Shown: in pieces, positions 48,815 through 58,900 of the stretch
How the letters are laid out: every line of letters starts with the position of its first letter
Position numbering within the stretch: position 1 is the stretch's first letter
Assembly (NCBI GenBank): GCA_963082875.1
Contig: OY720099.1
Span: forward strand, 4,650,001-4,714,000
DNA: 64,000 nt
Reading direction: 5' to 3'
Origin: Corella eumyota
Taxonomy: Eukaryota; Chordata; Ascidiacea; Phlebobranchia; Corellidae
Position numbers and translations under genes: made by a program
Notes under the pieces: model-generated
What the model was told of the DNA's origin: nothing
The model's input: only the letters and a program-made list of their open reading frames with translations
The model's database searches: none

Positions 48815-50944
48815 TCAAGTTAGCACTTTTTCTTTCACAGCAAAAATTTCTGGATGTTTTGTTTTTTTGTGTTTATACAATCCCGATCTCCACAAGTAGG
48901 AGCTTTTGCATAGTTCACATTCAAAAAACGTGTGCAGTCCTGCCTTCTTGAAATGTATATAGGGCTCACCAATTTTGTGAATTGTGCTCATGTGTGTTTC
49001 GAACAAAATTCGATTCTTAAATGCAACATCGCATTTTGTACAGTTATACTGCCTACCATGGGCCAAAGTTTTATGTCTCATTAGGTTGGCTTCACTGCTA
49101 AACGTTTTATAGCAACTAGGGCAGTTATGATCTTGAACTGATGTTGTATGATCTTGTGAATGTTTGACCAAGTCGTCTGGTTTCATAAACATTTTAGGAC
49201 AAATCGCACATTTGTAAGGGGTCCTCAACAAGTGTTTATGCTCGCTAAAATGAACACTTAAACTTCGTTGCGTTGAAAAGCTGGCATTGCAATGCAGGCA
49301 CTTAAATGGTGTGGAATCAGAATGAACAGCTATGGTATGACGCCTTAAATTGGAGCGTCTTGATATTATTTTTTTGCAAACTGGACATTCGGCGGGTGAT
49401 TTTGTGGAAGACTGAGTTGGGTTGTTGGGGTTTTCTTTTTCACGAACAAGTTGGCTAGGTAAGGTTGAAATGCCAAGTTTGCTATCTTTTATCTGTTGAT
49501 AATCAGCAGAATTAAAAGCATGCTGTTTCTGCATGTGTTGTATAAGGCAGTAGCGCAAAGCAAAGGTGTGCTCGCAAAAAGAGCAAGAAAACTTTTTTTT
49601 CACCAGTGGTTTTTTTGATTTCAACCCAGCTAAATTTGGGGCAAGTGGTTTTTTATTTTGGCTGGTAATGGAATGAACATTTTTTAAATGATGATACATG
49701 TTACATTTCATTGTAAATAATTTTCTGCAAATGTAGCACTGAAATTTACCTTTAGACTTTAATTTTCCACCTTTTGACACCATTTTTGCCACCGATGGAT
49801 TTAGTTTATGCACTGCTTTTATGTGCCTATTTAAGCTTGCTACTTGAAAGTAGTTTTTGTCACATTTTGGACATTTTTTGTTCTTTCCCACTTTTTTAGC
49901 ATTAAGCGACCCTTTAAAAACTCCTTTTAACGGCTTAATAGTTACGTTATGAACCTTTCGTGAGTGTTTTTTTAAGCTTAAAGCTGAGTTAAAAGACTTC
50001 TGGCAGCTTGTACAAGGAAAGGGTTTTGGGTCAGCATGAGTAAGAGAATGTTTCGCTAGCTGAAAACTTGTTAAAAATTGTTTACCACACAACTGACATA
50101 TAAATCTTGGTAAGGTCACATGGGATTTTAAATGCTTTTTAAAAAGTTTAACATTAATCAATGCATGACAAATCGAGTATTTGTTTTTTTTTGTGGTGCA
50201 GGGTTGATGTTTAGAATCATTTTGTTCACAGAAAAAAATGTCTTCTTTCTCCTGTTTTATAACAACTTGTGGAATACTAACCAAAGGCCTCAAGCAATTA
50301 CTGTCGAGTTCAGAGTACTCTAAAGCACCAAGTGAACTGTTCATTTCCATATTACTATGATTTAAAATTTCATTAAAATTTTCTTTATCTTCGCTTGTAT
50401 TTGGCCAGGGAAATACACTATTGTTATCCATTAAGCTATCACTAGGTTCTTGCTTGATTGAAATACTTTTAAAGTCTGTTGTCTGTAGAGTGTTGTACTG
50501 CTGACTATCAGGATCAACTGAAAAAAGGTCAGAAACGACGACTGTATCCAATAATGATTGTTCATTTGTGTTAGGACCACTGTCAATATCATGATTTGAA
50601 ACTAAAGTTAAGTTGAGGTCATTTGAGATAGAGTCTTTTTCAAAAGCTCCAACTAAATCTGTACTTTGAAAGGTTGCGGGGGAAATGCTGGCATCATGTT
50701 CATTACTTACATCCACATTGTTACACTCCAAAATTAAAGCCAAGCTGTCCACTTTTGTAATACTAAATTCTTGTGTACTATCGGCATTAGAATTAAAATC
50801 TTCATTTTGAGGTATTTCATCAGAATTTTTTTCCGTGCATAGTTTTTTCAATTGAAGCCTTAAATGCAAAGCATCTTCTTTTAAATCTTGTCGCAATCCT
50901 TTTATTTCTTGTAAAATTAGATATGCTATTCCAGTATTTTCCAT
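48815..50944 (-). CDS. Array zinc-finger protein 13 (eleven fingers plus one degenerate)
   Basis: Single exon, 709 residues, the largest member and at the upstream edge. The N-terminal block is GIAYLILQEIKGLRQDLKED, the most diverged version. The acidic half has two sumoylation-type motifs, IKQEPSD (about 162) and VVIKQEKED (about 225). Fingers begin with a degenerate one (YSICHALI, first Cys missing) and continue with eleven canonical ones (from CQLCGKQF to CELCKSSY), mostly without TGEKP linkers. It may be the founder type or a separate old lineage. A likely splice acceptor (TCTGTAG) lies just upstream at 50954, before the ATG, so a non-coding first exon is probable. Confidence 0.9.
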   Translation of the reverse strand: MENTGIAYLILQEIKGLRQDLKEDALHLRLQLKKLCTEKNSDEIPQNEDFNSNADSTQEFSITKVDSLALILECNNVDVSNEHDASISPATFQSTDLVGAFEKDSISNDLNLTLVSNHDIDSGPNTNEQSLLDTVVVSDLFSVDPDSQQYNTLQTTDFKSISIKQEPSDSLMDNNSVFPWPNTSEDKENFNEILNHSNMEMNSSLGALEYSELDSNCLRPLVSIPQVVIKQEKEDIFFCEQNDSKHQPCTTKKNKYSICHALINVKLFKKHLKSHVTLPRFICQLCGKQFLTSFQLAKHSLTHADPKPFPCTSCQKSFNSALSLKKHSRKVHNVTIKPLKGVFKGSLNAKKVGKNKKCPKCDKNYFQVASLNRHIKAVHKLNPSVAKMVSKGGKLKSKGKFQCYICRKLFTMKCNMYHHLKNVHSITSQNKKPLAPNLAGLKSKKPLVKKKFSCSFCEHTFALRYCLIQHMQKQHAFNSADYQQIKDSKLGISTLPSQLVREKENPNNPTQSSTKSPAECPVCKKIISRRSNLRRHTIAVHSDSTPFKCLHCNASFSTQRSLSVHFSEHKHLLRTPYKCAICPKMFMKPDDLVKHSQDHTTSVQDHNCPSCYKTFSSEANLMRHKTLAHGRQYNCTKCDVAFKNRILFETHMSTIHKIGEPYIHFKKAGLHTFFECELCKSSYLWRSGLYKHKKTKHPEIFAVKEKVLT

Positions 50945-51959
50945 ATTTTTTAACTACAGATATTTTAAAAAAAACATTAAACAAAGAATAATGGTCAATG
51001 GTCAGACTGTCATGTCTGACTGTCTGACCGTAAAAAAGTTATACTTGTTATATTTTCTTGAATTACAAAATAAACAACTTATTAAAAAGTGTTAGCGTTC
51101 GGTTTAATAAAATTCATAAAACTCAAACCCTTTAACCAGCTTAAATAGGTTGTGTCACAAATCGATCATAACCCTATTTTATACACAACTGTCGATTGTC
51201 GTCTGTCGACTTTGTTAAGCTCATGTATACCTCGATCACAATCTGACAACCCCAACAGGTCAACGGTAACCGTTTAATGAACTAGGTGCCTTACAATTAG
51301 ACTGTAAGAGTTACTGATATCGTCTGATTTACTAAGCAATAAATAAACTATACACTACCTACGATAAATTCAAAATAAAATGGCTTCCCTACTTAATATT
51401 TTGCACTAACCGGTGAACAAGAGTTGTGACCGCAATTTTTGCTGTTTACCCCCGCGCGAAAGTTTATAAAATTTTTTCAATCACCAACAAACAATTAAAA
51501 TCATTACTTTAAAAATAATAATTATATGATTATTAGAATTTTTTTAATATTGTTAATATTAAAATACAAATGTTGTTTAGCTAGTAAATAAAACAAATGC
51601 TAACCAAATGAAGTATGCACTTGAAAAAAAAGTAATAATATTACTCCAAGCAATATAAATAGGGCAAAACTTGTTTTTGTTTTCTAAAATACTAATTTTT
51701 GCAATAAACAGTATGACTTTTGGTCATATAACTTAATTTAAAATTAAAGTATATGTTGTTGATTTTGGCCGTGTAGTTAGTCTGCAATCTTAGTTTAAAA
51801 CTTTGTTCCTATAAAAACGCGAATTGACGTTTTAATTAAATTAGTCGATTTTACATTTCCAATTTGGAAGTTAGGCAGTTTTAGTTACTGCCACCTACGA
51901 TTTATGAAAGTGTTAGGTGTACTTACAGAACAACAAAAAAACAATTTAAAAGTCATAGC

Positions 51960-52129
51960 CTACTTGTAATTTTATTAACACTTTGGTTTGCTTTATCTAA
52001 AAGATATTGCTAGCCTACATAACCAAACAAAATCGCGTTTGCGCTTACTAGGTAAAGATTTATCAGTTTGATTGTTTTTTAAGAAGTTCTAACGTTATGA
52101 ATAGGTTTGTTTTGGCAAACAAGAATACA
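51960..52129 (+). repeat. Array-flanking direct repeat, right copy
   Basis: Partner of 30118-30287. It lies between the putative first exon of zinc-finger gene 13 and its coding exon. Together the two copies bracket all 13 genes (21.8 kb apart). Confidence 0.75.
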
Positions 52130-52168
52130 AATTAAACTAAAATAAACTTTTAATTAAATGAAACTTAC

Positions 52169-52265
52169 CAGAAAACTTCAAAGCGCAAAAGAAAACATTG
52201 CAAAACCGTATGTTGAAGCAGCGCTTCTACCATTTTTACGTCATAATCTACTAGAGTGACGTAAA
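52169..52265 (-). other. Putative non-coding first exon of zinc-finger gene 13
   Basis: On the minus strand a strong donor (TTTTCTG|gtaagtttc) stands at 52169. Upstream there is an ATG (52233) opening a 22-codon frame (MVEALLQHTV...). If spliced to the acceptor at 50954 this frame ends at once (TG|T TAA), so it would act as an upstream ORF, not as part of the zinc-finger protein. Exon start unknown. Confidence 0.4.
52235..52265. promoter_or_regulatory. Inverted pair of CRE/ATF-type sites
   Basis: TTTACGTCA at 52235-52243 and its exact complement TGACGTAAA at 52257-52265 are arranged 22 bp apart centre to centre, about two helical turns. They overlap the putative first exon of zinc-finger gene 13 and may be its core regulatory element. 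Binding by CREB/ATF/bZIP factors is inferred from the consensus. Confidence 0.5.
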
Positions 52266-52551
52266 TTTGCGTTTGAAATTTTATTTTAAAAAGTAATTTT
52301 TAAATTTAAATTACAAACGATTTATAAAGATTTGAGTTATAATTTTTGGTGCGTTTTTTGGCGTGGCATTCTGCATTTTCATATAAAAATGTCAGGACAG
52401 ACGAAAAAGCTGAGCCGTTCACTTTAAAATAGGGCCTTATTCCCCAAACACTTTTAACCCGGTATCTTAAAAATGTACATAGTTGCTATGCACAATATGA
52501 CTGCTATGTTCGATATGTGCATAGCATATTTTTTTGTATACATTTTTAAAA

Positions 52552-52795
52552 TCGATGTGGGAAGGTCGAATGCGCGACCTAAGCATAGCGTAACATTATT
52601 TACTCCGACCCAGTCTTGAGTTGCCTTTGGCAGTTTGGGATATTATATAGATCGTAATTGAGCTGACTCAGCAGGAGTTCATACTGTTAATAGCACCTTA
52701 CTCAAAGACGCTACAGCATGAGAGCAGTGGGGATTAAACCCACGACCTCATGGTGGTGTAGCAAGTGTTAAGACTACATTACGCTGCCGGTATAT
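52552..52795 (-). mobile_element. Near-full-length SINE
   Basis: In complement: CCGGCAGCGTAATGTAGTC head, GTGGGTTTAATCCCCACTGC, body, and distal AGTAAATAATGTTACGCTATG ending TCGACC-type sequence near CCCACATCGA. One of the copies defining the family. Confidence 0.87.
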
Positions 52796-53144
52796 CAACT
52801 TTTAGGCAGTCAATTAATTCAATAATCATTGTACCAAACAGTTTATTTAATCACGCAATTTTTATTATTATACACACAATAGGCCTACACATAAGTATTT
52901 GTTTATAAACCCTAGTCTTACTATGATAATTTGCTATTACAAAATAGATACTCTGTTAAACTTTTTTAAATTTATAACTTATAAAAAATGTTTTTTTAGG
53001 GTAGAAAAACTCACGTTGGATAATAATTGCTTGAATTACGAAGCTAAAATAAAAAGACAAGTAATAAGAGTTGGGTATAAGTAACTTGTTTCAATTTAAA
53101 TTCATTGCGTTATGTTTTATTTCAAAAAAGGATGTAGCCTAAAA

Positions 53145-53277
53145 GCGGGAAAAAGTAGGCGAACATCCAGTTACATAAAAAGTAGGAGAACATCCAGTTA
53201 CATAAAAAGTAGGCAAATTTCCAGTTACAAAAAAGTAGGCGAATTTTTATTACAAAATTGTGGGCAAATATCCCGTT
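53145..53277. repeat. Tandem repeat, unit about 29 bp, four to five copies
   Basis: Unit close to AAAGTAGGCGAACATCCAGTTACATAA; the first two copies are almost identical and later ones decay (AAATTTCCAGTTAC, then AATTTTTATTAC). Confidence 0.85.
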
Positions 53278-53881
53278 ATTAATTATCATCAGGCCTAGGC
53301 TAGGCCCATTGCTGTAAATTGTTATTGAGTAAAAACGAGCTATTTTTTGTTCATTGAATTTTGTATATATTTTTAAAAAATTTATAGTTAAATAATAATT
53401 TTAAAAGTCCGTAGTTTATTTTTTTACAGCCGATAATGTATTTATGTTGTTAATGAATTAAAACATATGTAAATCGTTTGAATTTTATACGAAAGTAAGT
53501 TTTGTTGAAATCAATTAGAAATTTTCTAAAATTTTGGTTTCCTTTTAAACTGTAGCAAATGAGAACTAGTCGTTATTACTACGTTAGAGCAAAAATTTAT
53601 AGGCTAATTTTAGCAAATAATGGTTTTGCCAATAAATACAATATTGTGTGCGGGACTGAATATTTGAGTTCTTTTTAACATTTTTAATGCTTTAAAGCCC
53701 CTGGGACATGCATTTTGCAAACGTTAGTAAAACTAAAAGTATATTTTTGCATTTACGACAAAACTTTATATTTTTTTGTAATTTATTTACAAAAAATATC
53801 CTAATTTTATTTCAGTTTTGGAAAGTTACAGTAATTTAAAAATAAATACTGTTAAAATTCCACGAACCGTTGTGAATTTAC

Positions 53882-55471
53882 TTGTGACGTCAGAAGTGGC
53901 CTAACGTGGCCATTTTGGGAAGAAAATAAATTTTTGATTTAAGCGCGTGTACTGAAAAATTTTTATTTTATCGGCGTTAATATGTTTTGCCAAGAAGAAA
54001 GCAAATATGATTCAGTTTCTTTTAATGAATTTTTGAGGCCAAGTTGGAAAGGGTAAACAAATCTGATATTGTTAGCACACACGTGTTTGAGGATTTTAAA
54101 TCAAGTTTGCGTAAAGGCAGGCTGTAAAATATGAACTAGTAAGATGTTTATATTATCTGTAAACTTATTTAAAATACTTTAATCAGTTAAAATAAATACA
54201 TATTATAAGTAGCTCCTGCTTTTTAAGAAACAATTTAAAAAATATTTAGTATCACTTAGCCTTACTGCTAAACAGCGAAGCTAAGCCGTCTTTTTTGTTT
54301 TTTTATTTATTTAACAATAAGTTTTTATGTAAATAAAGTGCCATGTGGCAACTGTGTTTTTGTATAAGTTCAGTTTTCCTATCAGTATGCTGTAGGAAAA
54401 TTAGAAAACTGAACAGTAAAACAAAAGTGCTTGCTTGCAAAACTGCTCACACCTAGGCTTTAAAGGTGTTTTCCTTAATCCATGGGTTTTAGAAACAGCC
54501 TATTTCGTTTAGAACAAAAAATTAGGGTGTCATGCAATTAAGGAATCTTATCACAAGTTAGTTTTTAATTTAGATTTATTTAAAAGAATGCTTTATCTTT
54601 TTTTACTAATTATTAGAAGTATAGGCATGTGGTCTACTGACAACTTCGGCGATGGGGTTAGGGCTATTTAAAAAAAATCTTAGAGTTATTAAAAGAAATA
54701 ATAAAACATGAGGATGTTTGAAATATTAACATAAATATTTAGAAAAAGGGAATTTTACAACGTGATGATGTTTGCCACTCTTTTAAAATTGGATCGTTTG
54801 CACAAACTGAATCTTTTGACGCACAATTTTTGATTCCCGGAAATTCGTGGAAACTAAACATTTTGCCTAATGCTTCAGCATTCTTACGGCCCCCGACCAG
54901 ATATGTTTTCACTGTATTTTTTTAGTTTTTATTAAATACAAAATATTTAAACGAAACTTTTTAAATTTAGACTAAATAAGGTACTTTTTTGCCATGACTC
55001 TTAATATTTTGTCCTCTGCGTATTTCTTTGTAATTATTGTAACGTCACAAAGGATTTGTTGTGACAATTTTAATATTTTCAAGTAGCTTATATTTTTTTG
55101 TTATTTACCTCACGTTGAACAAACTTTTTCTATACGAAACTAAAACTCACAATTTTGCATAAATGTAGTAAATACAAGATAACAAACTTTAAAATCAATC
55201 ATTTGCCAACTTTTTTTTATTTGTAAACTGCGCAATTGTACAATTACGCTCCGTTTTGAATAAAAATGTGCGCACGCACTACTAATAAGCTTTGTAATGC
55301 TTTTTAAACCATATACGATATTATTTTTGTAGGCCGAGTTACAAATTAAACATTTTGTTGAAAAACACATAAAATATTTGATTAAAAATACATTTAAAGT
55401 TAAAATAAACACAGTGCAAACAGCAAAATATTTGCTATTTTTAGGCCTAAGGGCCACCTCTGACGTCACAA
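53882..55471. repeat. 1.6-kb segment bounded by inverted CRE-containing repeats
   Basis: TTGTGACGTCAGAAGTGGCC at 53882-53901 has a one-mismatch inverted partner at 55452-55471. A third, partial copy (ACGTCACAAAGGATTTGTTG) is at about 55043-55062. This may be a non-autonomous DNA element, or regulatory duplication; no transposase or clear target duplication was found. Each 20-mer contains a full TGACGTCA palindrome. Confidence 0.45.
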
Positions 55472-55614
55472 TGGATTTGTTAGGATTTTAGTGTAGTACG
55501 ATTTCAACCGCTCCTAACTTTATAAAAACGCGTCATAACAAAATTTTTTTTCTAATTTTTTTTTTTTGAAGACCCAACGACTTTATCAAAGTCAAGTTAC
55601 TTTATGATGTCCCA

Positions 55615-55775
55615 GGCGCTGCAATTTAATTGTAGCAATTCTTTAAATTTAATTGTAGCAATAAAATGCAGCATTTGTAGCAATAAAATGCAATTGTAGC
55701 AATAAAATGCAATTGTAGCAATAAAATGCAATTTAATTGTAGCAATAAAATGCAATTTAATTGTAGCAATTCTTC
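55615..55775. repeat. Tandem repeat, unit about 19-25 bp
   Basis: Six to seven copies of AATTGTAGCAATAAAATGC with variants carrying an additional AATTT; located about 130 bp upstream of the ZP gene start codon. Confidence 0.85.
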
Positions 55776-55900
55776 AAAATGATTTTAACTGTTTTTTTTG
55801 TCCTAATTGAGAAAAGAAATAACTAATTATAAAATAATTAAAAGTAAAAATTAATAAAAACAAACATTTTTTAATTTGCAGTTTTTTAAAATAAATAATA

Positions 55901-58900
55901 ATGTTTTCACAACTGGGAAATTCCCCATATATTTTCATGCTGTTTCTAAAATTTTTAATATTTTTATTAGAATTTCAAGCAGTTGGTAAGTGGTTTGACG
56001 TTTATGATTTTTGTAAGTTTATTGTTGGTTATGACATTTTTTTAGCAATAAATTTGGTACTTGGTTACGCAGTGTTTAAAAAACACCCAGGTTCTTAATG
56101 ATAATACACTTTTGTAGTAATTAGATTAAATTCACTCACAAAATCAGTATCCAGTATCAGACAATTATTATTCAACTTTGTATGTTTAGATGCAATTGAG
56201 AACATTCAATGCTCAAAAGAAGCATCTTTCAGGTTGACTTTATATAGGCCATTTATTATTACTATACAAATTGTTAAAAAAAATTCATAGCATTGACTTA
56301 ATATAAATTTTAATTATTTCTATGTTCTGTGCATCGGCAAAAAATAGTAATAACTTTAGTGAAATCAATGATTTTTGTGTAGAGTGACTCCTGCTGATTT
56401 TAATTTGACCAGTTTTGATGATCACCAAGTTGTTGTTAATCGTCTTCCAGAAATACCAAGTGTTGATTGTTTGCCAAACGAATTAACAAACTTCTCTGCA
56501 TCTTTTGCCTTTGTTATAAATAGATGCTCTCCTACACAGTCCAGTGTAAGGAACTGAATAACGACATTTGTAGTTTATATTTTTTTGTAAAACATTTTAA
56601 TATTAGGGCTACAAATTAAGAGCTGTAATTGTTACCTTGCAATCAACCAGTCTGGAAAGTAGGGCAGTTTTCGACGAGATCTCGTGCGTGCAAGCGTAAA
56701 AAAATGAGTGACCGCGCGTGCACGCGTACTAAAATTTTCGGTGTAGGCGTGCACGCGTGATATATGTTAACGTGTTTAGGCGCAGTACTGCGCGTGCACA
56801 TTTTTTAAGACACCAGGCGTGCAAAACGCTAATTCCAGGTGTGCATTTTTTTTAATGAAAAAAATCTTGTGCGTGCACGCTGCCCTACTTTCCAGGCTGG
56901 GCAATCAATATGTTGGTTGATCTAATTTTAGTGTTGTAATAAACCTTTTGCTGATATTGGAAATCAAGTTAATTATGTTTTATTATAATTTTTTATAGAT
57001 ATATAATTCAGGTCTGTTAAAAAATGGAATCGATCACAAGGGAATGCCTTGGACTGTTCCTAACGAAGCTGTTATTAGTGGAGTTCATTACAACATTGAT
57101 GTTTTTAAAATTGAAAATAACTCAAATGTTCAAGTTGCTTCTTGGAATGGAACTGGTGGTGGAAAATTGGAAATATTTGCAAAGGTTGTGTTTCCATCTT
57201 ATTTTTAATATAAAAAAATGAATTTTAAAGTGTATTATATATTTATTGTTTTACGTGAATTGATTGTCAATAAGTTATTTAAGCTACAAATGAATTATTG
57301 ACTAATTAGATAGATTGCTAGTTAATTTAAATATTTAGGACATTTACATCCATGGAACACTAACTGCTACTGGTAAGGGATATAGAGGTGGAATGCAGAG
57401 TAATGTCAAGGGAGAATCTGGAAAACAAGGGGAATCTATTGAACGAGTTACCCTCCTCAGAAGTACATCTGTAAATCTTGGAGGTGGAGGGGGTGGAGCT
57501 AAATATGGCGCCTCAAGATTACCAGGGGGTGGTGGAAGTTATGGAACAAATGGGTTTGTTTTTTTATAATTTTTAAACCAAAATAATTTTAAAGTTTTTT
57601 ATTAGTATTATTTAAAAAAACACATAATATTTTATACATTATTAATGATTGTTTTAACTTATAAAGTTTTTCCTTTAAACATTGACCTTTGTATAAAAAT
57701 ATTTTTATATAGTTTTTGTTGTTTTATTTAAAATATAAAGAGTATATATATATATTTAAAAAATGGTTCGGTCGCAGAGTTTCTTTTTTAATTATGTTGG
57801 AATTTTTCCAACTTGCACGAGAATACCATTATTTTTAAAATTGATTAAGTAGTTTTTTTAAATATCGGAATTTGAAGGTAAATATTGTAAATAGGGAAAT
57901 TCCCTTCGTTCGCGAGTCACGTGACGCACAACATCATCGTCGTAAGTTCATATGCTGGCAACCATAGGAAAATAACCTTATTTTGCCCTCTCTGAGCCGT
58001 TTGTTGTACTTTTTTTAAATTTTTTTTGCAAAAAACAAACTTTGCATGAAAAGCAATATTTAGTCATATGATATAAGACATTTTTTGCTTTTAAAGTATT
58101 TTTAATTGGGTAGGCTGTATTTGAAAAATTTTAACAAATTAAGGTTATGTTGTTAATTTTTAAAAATTTTCCCGCCAGAAACAGTTGATATTAGCTGACA
58201 AACAAGTGTTACTGAAGCAAAGTTTACCTGTAAGAACATTAGTTTTTGCTTAAAACTTAATATATCTGACAGTTTTGTTGGGTATCATATAAAAATAGTT
58301 CTAATTACTAAACATCACATGGGTTAACACACATATGAATATTTTACATCAATAAACTATAAACGCTAAATATTCTGGTTAACATTGTTTTAAGTGTTTT
58401 TTTAATTGATAATTCCAAAAAAAAATTATTATAACCTACAATATACGTAAGTACTTGTACCCCTGGCAACAAATATTGGTGTTTGCTGCCCTTCTTAACT
58501 TCAGTTTGTGGTTTACACCTGTAAAAATATAACAAAAATAATTGATATAATATAACCAAAATAAAAGTATATATCGTCTGTATAGGCTATATATATATAA
58601 GCTAACTTGAACAATTTGACAATGTATTAGTTAACAACGTTGAAGTAATTTTATTTCAAACAAAACTAAGACTGTGTTAACAGTAAATTTGCTTTAATAA
58701 CACTTAGTTGACCTGTCTCTTTCTTGCAAGTGTTTGTAAGCGTTTTTGGTTGGTAAAATTTCAAAATTAACAGCATACCCATAATTTGTTAATTTTTTTT
58801 AAATACGGCCTACCAAATTAAAATTTTTTAATAAGTAACAACTGTCTTATATAATATGGATAGATTTTGCTTTTCATGTTAAGTTTGTTTTCTGCAAAAA

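Larger units (their letters stand above)
50945..55900. other. Gene-free region between the array and the ZP gene
   Basis: About 5 kb. It contains the presumed first exon and promoter of zinc-finger gene 13, the right copy of the array-flanking repeat, a SINE, two tandem repeat arrays and an inverted-repeat-bounded segment, all listed. Frames of up to 109 codons inside it carry no motif. Confidence 0.5.

Noticed and set aside
53145-53277. CRISPR-like array
   Set aside because: Units follow each other without unique spacers and decay gradually; it is a simple tandem repeat in an animal genome.
54330-54420. Possible hairpin RNA (GTTCAGTTTTCCTA ... GAAAACTGAAC)
   Set aside because: The stem is short and interrupted, with an A/T-rich loop; no microRNA-like structure can be claimed.
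55140-55469. 109-codon minus-strand frame
   Set aside because: No motif or helper signals; it lies in a repeat-bounded AT-rich segment and ends in one of the inverted repeats.
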